Source of the DNA: Streptomyces sp. NBC_00154 | GTDB taxonomy: Bacteria > Actinomycetota > Actinomycetes > Streptomycetales > Streptomycetaceae | DNA length: 64,000 nucleotides | NCBI RefSeq assembly: GCF_026342835.1 | Contig: NZ_JAPEMI010000002.1 | Coordinates: forward strand, 310,001-374,000 | Direction: 5' to 3' | Shown here: piece after piece, positions 59,912 through 64,000 of the stretch | Numbering within the stretch: position 1 is the first letter of the stretch | Layout of the letters: the number at the start of each line of letters is the position of its first letter | Made by a program: the position numbers and the translations under genes | The notes under the pieces: model-generated | Told to the model about the DNA's origin: nothing | Seen by the model: the letters and a program-made list of their open reading frames with translations, nothing else | Databases searched by the model: none

Positions 59912-60418
59912 TCACCGCTCTAGCGCACGACTCCCGAGGCCGCTCGTAACGACGGTGCGCATGGGAACGCCGCGGAAGGTTTGGATGAGGACGACCGCCG
60001 CACCGGCGGTCACACACTGGTCGGCGAGGTTGAAGATCCCTGACTCGCCGAACTGGATGAAGTCCAGCACAGCACCACGACCGAATCCGGGTGTGCGGAA
60101 TATGCGGTCGGCGAGGTTGCCGCCGGCGCCCGCGAAGATCAGTCCGAGACCGACCGCCCAGCCGGTGGACCGGATGGAGGGGGCGACCCGGGCGATGAGG
60201 ATGAGCACGACGATCGCCAGGAGGGTGAAGACCAGGGTTGCGCGGGGCGCGAAGGAGCCGGCCGCTCCGGAGTTGCGGAAAGCGGTGAAGGTCACCGCAC
60301 CGCCCAGCGGGTGCCTGGGTTCATGGCCCTCAACGACAACCGCGGCGATGGCCTTCGTGATCTGGTCCACGGCGAATCCTGCCGCCGCAATCGTCCACAG
60401 CAGATACATCCGCCGCAC
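59912..60418 (-). CDS. lspA: Signal peptidase II (lipoprotein signal peptidase)
   Basis: A 168-residue four-helix membrane aspartyl protease that removes lipoprotein signal peptides after lipidation. The catalytic dyad is D104 in GNLADRIFR and D133 in FNLADQCV. AFRNSGAAGSFA is the conserved loop (usually R-N-x-G-A-A-F), here with Ser before Phe. It stands alone among relics, not in the cell-division/ileS neighbourhood where the housekeeping copy of Streptomyces normally lies, so it is probably an extra copy. Confidence 0.88.
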   Translation of the reverse strand: MRRMYLLWTIAAAGFAVDQITKAIAAVVVEGHEPRHPLGGAVTFTAFRNSGAAGSFAPRATLVFTLLAIVVLILIARVAPSIRSTGWAVGLGLIFAGAGGNLADRIFRTPGFGRGAVLDFIQFGESGIFNLADQCVTAGAAVVLIQTFRGVPMRTVVTSGLGSRALER

Positions 60419-60545
60419 CGCCCACCTCCTGATCGCCGGCCGTTCTTCACCGAGCGTACGCGCCGGGGCGGCATGATCCGCCTACGTCATCCGACTTCAC
60501 AACCTCGCCCGCACTGGATAACTTCCGCCCCATAGGTGACAGTTT

Positions 60546-60686
60546 TTAGGCGTTCACGGCCCAGGGCAGATGTGCGGGCGTGACGGCGAGCTCGTCCAGG
60601 ATGCTCGGCAGTGCGATGTTCACGGACGAGTCGTCCAGCACCTGCAGTAGCTGGGCCGGCGCGATCACCAGCGGCGGGACCATCTC
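60546..60686 (-). pseudogene. MFS transporter N-terminal relic
   Basis: Reading leftwards the frame gives PPLVIAPAQLLQVLDDSSVN, then IALPSILDELAVTPAHLPWA, VNA and a stop. This is the first helix and loop of a DHA2-type exporter (normally LDxSIVNVALPSI...LQWVVNAY). Everything after helix 1 is missing and no start codon is evident. Confidence 0.6.
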
Positions 60687-60839
60687 ACTGCTGGCTTGCG
60701 CCAGTTCCTTGATGCCGCGGATTCCGTGTATCGCGGGCGTATCGAAAATCGCATACGCCACCGCAACGGCCCTCCGTCTCCAATGGGGGCATGAACCACA
60801 ACGCATCCCTGTCAGCACCGCCCCGCCGCGCGCAGGATC

Positions 60840-61493
60840 GTGCTCCTCGGCCTGGCGATCCTCGGCATGGCGAGCGCCGCGTTCGTCGTGCGGGGGCCGC
60901 TCATGATGGCCGCTCCGATGTGCATGGCCGGGCGGTGGCACGGCTGCTTCGACACGTTCAACGGTGTCGTGCTCATCACGTTGGTCGCGCTGCCGTTGGC
61001 CGCGCCGGTGGTGTGGGTTCTGGCGCGCCGTCGGCGTGCCGCCGGCGTCACATCGGCGTGGCGGATGTCGCTGGCCGAGGTGGGCATGGTCCACGGGACG
61101 GTGCCGTTCCTATGGATGACCATGATGCCGGGCGCCGCTGCCGGCACCGTCCCCGGCCGGGTGAGCCTGGTACCGCTGCGGGACCTGCTCACGATGGGGC
61201 CGGTCGGGATCGTCGGCAACCTGCTGATCTTCGCGGCGCTGGGGTACTTCGCCCCGATGCGGTTCGCGGCGCCGGCGTCCGTGCCGCGGATCCTGGCGCT
61301 CGGGGCGGGCTGCTCGGTCCTGGTCGAAACCGCACAGTACGTCCTGCGGCTGGACCGGGTGTCCTCCGTGGACGACGTACTGGTCAACGCCGCCGGCGCC
61401 GTGCTGGCCGCGCTGGCGTCGCGCCGCTGGTGGTGCACTACCGCGGAAGCGCTGTCGGACCAGCGTCGCCCCGCGCTGGCATCGGCAGGCTGA
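60840..61493 (+). CDS. VanZ-like membrane protein
   Basis: A 217-residue membrane protein with about five helices and VanZ-like features: RVSLVPLRDLLTM, VGNLLIFAALGYFAPMRF, SVLVETAQYVLRLDRVSSVD and DDVLVNAAGAVLA. VanZ relatives affect glycopeptide susceptibility or are of unknown role. The GTG 60840 start is used, but an ATG at 60791 opens MNHNASLSAPPRRA in another frame and would join smoothly if one C near 60831 were removed, so the N-terminus may have been shifted by a one-base insertion. Confidence 0.75.
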   Translation: MLLGLAILGMASAAFVVRGPLMMAAPMCMAGRWHGCFDTFNGVVLITLVALPLAAPVVWVLARRRRAAGVTSAWRMSLAEVGMVHGTVPFLWMTMMPGAAAGTVPGRVSLVPLRDLLTMGPVGIVGNLLIFAALGYFAPMRFAAPASVPRILALGAGCSVLVETAQYVLRLDRVSSVDDVLVNAAGAVLAALASRRWWCTTAEALSDQRRPALASAG

Positions 61494-61561
61494 GTCGAGT
61501 GTCCGGTGTGCACACGTCTTTGCATACGTCGGCGATATGTTGTGCTGCTTAGGCTTCGGAC

Positions 61562-61906
61562 ATGCGCGTGGAGGACGAGCCCTACCTGGCCGAAGCCGTC
61601 CGTGACGGTCTGCGGCTGGAGGCGATCGCCGCCGACATCGCCGGCGACGGCGACTCCGCCCTGGAACTGCTCAGCGTCAACTCCTACGACCTCGCGGTCC
61701 TCGACCGCGACATCCCCGGCCCCTCCGGCGACGAGGTGGCCCGGCGCATCGTCGCCTCGGGCAGCGGTATCCCGATCCTCATGCTCACCGCTGCCGACCG
61801 GATCGACGACAAGGCTTCCGGGTTCGAGCTCGGCGCCGACGACTACCTCACCAAACCGTTCGAGCTGCGAGAGCTCGTCCTGCGGCTGAGGGCGCTCGAC
61901 GGCAGG
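61562..61906 (+). pseudogene. Truncated OmpR-type response regulator
   Basis: Reads as a receiver domain only: EDEPYLAEAVRDGL, phosphoacceptor D48 in LAVLDRDIPGPSG, MLTAADR, and ADDYLTKPFELRELVLRLRAL. Two defects are seen. The first strand is shortened (MRVEDE instead of MR-x-LVVEDE), and the DNA-binding domain is absent, the frame running instead into a recombinase relic. No sensor kinase is adjacent. Confidence 0.7.
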
Positions 61907-61925
61907 CGCGCGTACCCAGCCTGCG

Positions 61926-62191
61926 AACACCACCGCGCAACTCGGCGACGTCGGACTGCAGCCCGAGTCCATCGGCGACGTCATCACCCGCGACGGCGAG
62001 CGTGCCGGGATCGAGATCCGATTCACCGGCCACAGGCCCCGCCGGGGCCTGGCGACCTCCTCCCGCCTGAAGGGCCACGATCAGATCGTCATCGCCGAAC
62101 AGGGCGGATGGGCTCTGCACTCCAGGTGCTGGCGGGCTACCTCGAGGTCGTCGACGAGGGGGAGGACAACGCCCGGCTCGGCGTGTTGCAG
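61926..62191 (+). pseudogene. Tyrosine recombinase C-terminal relic
   Basis: In a frame different from the response regulator the DNA reads QLGDVGLQPESIGDVITRDG, FTGHRPRRGLATSSRLKGHD and IVIAEQGGWALHSR. After a one-base shift it continues VLAGYLEVVDEGEDNARLGV. H-x-x-R in GHRPRRG, the GGW box and the tyrosine in GYLEVVD are the C-terminal active-site elements of a phage-type integrase. The N-terminal two thirds are gone. Confidence 0.6.
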
Positions 62192-62221
62192 GAGAGACGT
62201 TCTCTGCAAGTTTTCGAGAGA

Positions 62222-62264
62222 ATGCGACGCATCGCGCGCTCCTGAAATGCGTGACGCGTCGCAT
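62222..62264. repeat. Perfect 9-base inverted repeat after the recombinase relic
   Basis: ATGCGACGC (62222-62230) and GCGTCGCAT (62256-62264) are exact complements across 25 bases. It could be a terminator or a remnant of a recombination site belonging to the lost element. Confidence 0.45.
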
Positions 62265-62364
62265 CGTCAGCACGACGACGAGAATGACGTCGTCACCGCC
62301 GCCTTGACTCCCGGTTCCTGGAATGTGAGTGATGTGCGATCGCGCAGTGGCTGGCTGGGGAGCG

Positions 62365-62784
62365 TCAGCCCAGCGCCAGTCGGGGTATCTCCCGTCCCGG
62401 GGAGCGGTCCATCACCATCAGCAGGCCGGCCTCGCGAGTCCTCTCGTAGGCGGCCTCGTCTATGACGCCCAGCTGGAACCAGATCGCTTTGGCGCCGATC
62501 GCCACAGCCTGGTCGGCGACGCCTCCGGCGAGGGCGGAGTTGACGAACACGTCCACCACATCCACCGGGAAAGGGATCTCCGCAAGGGAAGCGTAGCCCT
62601 GCTCGCCGTGCACCGTCTCGGCCTTGGGGTGCACGGGCACCACTCGCTTGCCGATGCGCTGCAGCTTCTCGGCCACGCGGTAGGCGGCCCGTTCGGGGTT
62701 GTCGGACAGGCCCACCACGGCCCAGGTGTCTCCGGCAGCGGTGAGAATCCGCCTGATTGTCGCGTCATCGCCATAGAGCGTCAT
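62365..62784 (-). CDS. CoA-binding domain protein (YccU-like)
   Basis: A 139-residue Rossmann-fold protein of the CoA_binding_2 family: WAVVGLSDNPERAAYRVAEK, LQRIGKRVVPVHPK, PVDVVDVFVNSALAGGVADQ and AKAIWFQLGVIDE, ending RSPGREIPRL. Members bind CoA or a nucleotide; the biological role is unknown. ATG 62784 overlaps the stop of the small Rrf2-like frame before it (ATGA), so translation is probably coupled to it. Confidence 0.9.
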   Translation of the reverse strand: MTLYGDDATIRRILTAAGDTWAVVGLSDNPERAAYRVAEKLQRIGKRVVPVHPKAETVHGEQGYASLAEIPFPVDVVDVFVNSALAGGVADQAVAIGAKAIWFQLGVIDEAAYERTREAGLLMVMDRSPGREIPRLALG

Positions 62785-62879
62785 GCCCGGCACCGCCGTG
62801 CGGTGGTGAGTTCCGCACCAGTTGCCGCCGACCGCATGATCATGAGGAGCGTCAGGTCTGTGGACTTCGTCAGTCGCAT
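62781..62879 (-). pseudogene. Rrf2/NsrR-like regulator N-terminal relic
   Basis: A 32-codon frame reads MRLTKSTDLTLLMIMRSAAT, then GAELTTARRCRA and stops. The opening MRLT-K-x-TD-x-x-L is the signature of Rrf2-family regulators such as NsrR (normally ~150 residues with a cluster-binding Cys triad). Only the first helix and part of the wing-helix remain. The stop overlaps the CoA-binding protein start, as if an internal deletion fused the start of the regulator to the upstream edge of the next gene. Confidence 0.55.
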
Positions 62880-62899
62880 GGGTAGACGTTAGCCAGTTT

Positions 62900-62923
62900 G
62901 GATACTGTATGCAATAGGTATCT
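62900..62923 (-). promoter_or_regulatory. Inverted repeat before the Rrf2-like relic
   Basis: GGATAC-N12-GTATCT with a TAT on each inner side is an imperfect dyad, AT-rich for this genome, 20 bases upstream of the relic start. It has the size of an Rrf2/NsrR-type operator and may still bind a paralogue. Confidence 0.4.
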
Positions 62924-63031
62924 TGGGCGCCCATCGTTTGACAGGAGCAGCTGGGGAGATCAGCGGGGCTGTGGCCGGGGCCGACGCTGTCCAGGTGTCT
63001 CAACCGCATCGGACGGTCCTGCGCGAGTGCT

Positions 63032-63890
63032 TCAGGAAGGCAGCGTGGCCAGCCAGTCGGTGAGGATCTGGTTGACCTCGGCGGGGCGTTCTTGCTGGAT
63101 CCAGTGGCCGCAGCCGTCGAGGATGTGGGAGGAGACCAGACCTGGAAGCGTGACCGGGTAGGCGTGGATCGCGTCGGCCAGCCAGGTCGTGGAGGCGTCC
63201 AGAGCGCCGCCGATGAACACCGAGGGCTGGGTGATGGGGGCGCCGTCGAAGGCGGTGAGATCCTCCCAGTCGCGGTCCATGTTCCGGTACCGGTTGAGCG
63301 CGCCGGTCAGACCGGTGCGCTCGAACTCAGCGGCATAGAAGTCGAGATCCCGCTCACCGAGCCAGCCGGGCAGCCGACCGCCGGGAAACCGGTCGCGCAA
63401 TGTTCCACCCCTGCTGACGAAGTGCGGGTCCGGAGCGCCGGTCGCGGGCATGGTGTCGGCGGACAGTGCCGCGTAGAAGCCGGCGAGCCAGCCGCGTACA
63501 TCGGGTTCGATCTCGGCTTCGGCCCGGCCGGGCTCCTGCAAGTACGAGACGTAGAACTCCTCGTCCCCGCCCATCTGGGCGAAGATGCTGGTCGGGCGGG
63601 GGCCACCACGCGGGGTGTAGGGAACGCTCAGCAATCCCACCGCGCGGAAGACCTCCGGCCTGAGCAGGGCGGAGTGCGCGGCGATGGTGGCGCCCCAGTC
63701 GTGGCCGACGACCACTGCCGACTCCTCGCCCAGGGCGCGCACCACCGCGGCGTTGTCCTCCACGAGATCGAGCATCCGGTACGCATGTGTCGCAGCCGGC
63801 TTGGAGGAGCGGCCGTAGCCGCGTACGTCGATGGCGACCTCTCGGCGAAGAAATCGTCCGGTGCGTGATCTCCGAACTGTGCTGTGCCAT
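63032..63890 (-). pseudogene. Epoxide-hydrolase-like alpha/beta hydrolase with internal deletion
   Basis: From ATG 63890 (ribosome site GGAGG) the product starts MAQHSSEITHRTISSPRGR, the normal N-terminus of this family. It then jumps, with a frame change, to VAIDVRGYGRSSKPAATHAY; about 40 codons including the HGFP oxyanion motif are missing. The remainder is intact to the stop at 63032: nucleophile D in VVGHDWGATIA, acid D in FIGGALDAST, catalytic His in DGCGHWIQQERP. The frame continues upstream without similarity, so a short active protein is very unlikely. Confidence 0.7.
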
Positions 63891-64000
63891 ACGCCGCCTC
63901 CAGGACCGGTTGCTGTGCGCCAGGACCGGCCCCATCTGCTGTCCCGTCGGTTCTGCACCGATCATGCGCAAGACACTGTCAAAGAAGCGAGTCCGTTTGC

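Overview
The window is high-GC actinobacterial DNA, almost certainly Streptomyces. The evidence is the strong G/C bias at third codon positions, frequent GTG starts, ATGA/GTGA gene overlaps, and Streptomyces-typical families (CU044_5270, DUF6480, GT87 mannosyltransferases, CGNR regulators, an IS110 transposase). Intact metabolic operons alternate with an unusually large number of broken genes and insertion-sequence relics, as expected of accessory DNA, for example a chromosome arm; that placement is inference.

Layout. 1-5.6 kb: a decayed alpha/beta hydrolase, an isochorismatase-like hydrolase, a decayed peptidoglycan-recognition amidase, and a CGNR regulator divergent from a YedY-like molybdo-oxidase and cytochrome b pair. 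5.6-9.3 kb: a PaoABC-type aldehyde oxidoreductase operon (minus). 9.7-11.5 kb: an ECF sigma factor with a CU044_5270 partner. 11.7-13.2 kb: an IS110 element whose upstream non-coding end is a candidate bridge RNA. 13.4-19.3 kb: an MFS exporter, katG behind a broken furA, an intact second Fur, two transposase relics and a HAD hydrolase. 19.5-29.8 kb: two membrane mannosyltransferases, a flippase-like protein, an F420-type oxidoreductase, a lipoprotein, a secreted NPP1-like protein and a large secreted GH2 exo-glycosidase carrying inserted discoidin units.

30.3-44.1 kb is the centrepiece, a complete alpha-galactoside/galactose catabolic regulon. It holds a secreted GH27 alpha-galactosidase and an 11-gene operon: ABC importer, GH36 alpha-galactosidase, SDR sugar dehydrogenase, GntR regulator, D-galactonate dehydratase, mutarotase-like protein, KDPGal aldolase, lactonase and PfkB-type KDGal kinase. 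Together these form a De Ley-Doudoroff route from galactose to pyruvate and glyceraldehyde-3-phosphate. The same AT-rich palindrome precedes the -35 box of both transcription units at identical spacing and is the likely operator of the GntR regulator.

44.4-64 kb: a second, divergent-in-sequence PaoABC-type operon (plus); a MerR regulator and aldo/keto reductase pair with two matched MerR-type promoters; a phosphoketolase; an amidohydrolase/TetR/NCS1 permease locus; a SpoIIE-type phosphatase; a stand-alone signal peptidase II; a VanZ-like protein; then a cluster of relics (MFS, response regulator, tyrosine recombinase, Rrf2/NsrR-like, epoxide-hydrolase-like) around an intact CoA-binding protein. 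No CRISPR array, tRNA or rRNA was recognised. All functional names rest on motif reading by eye; no search was run.
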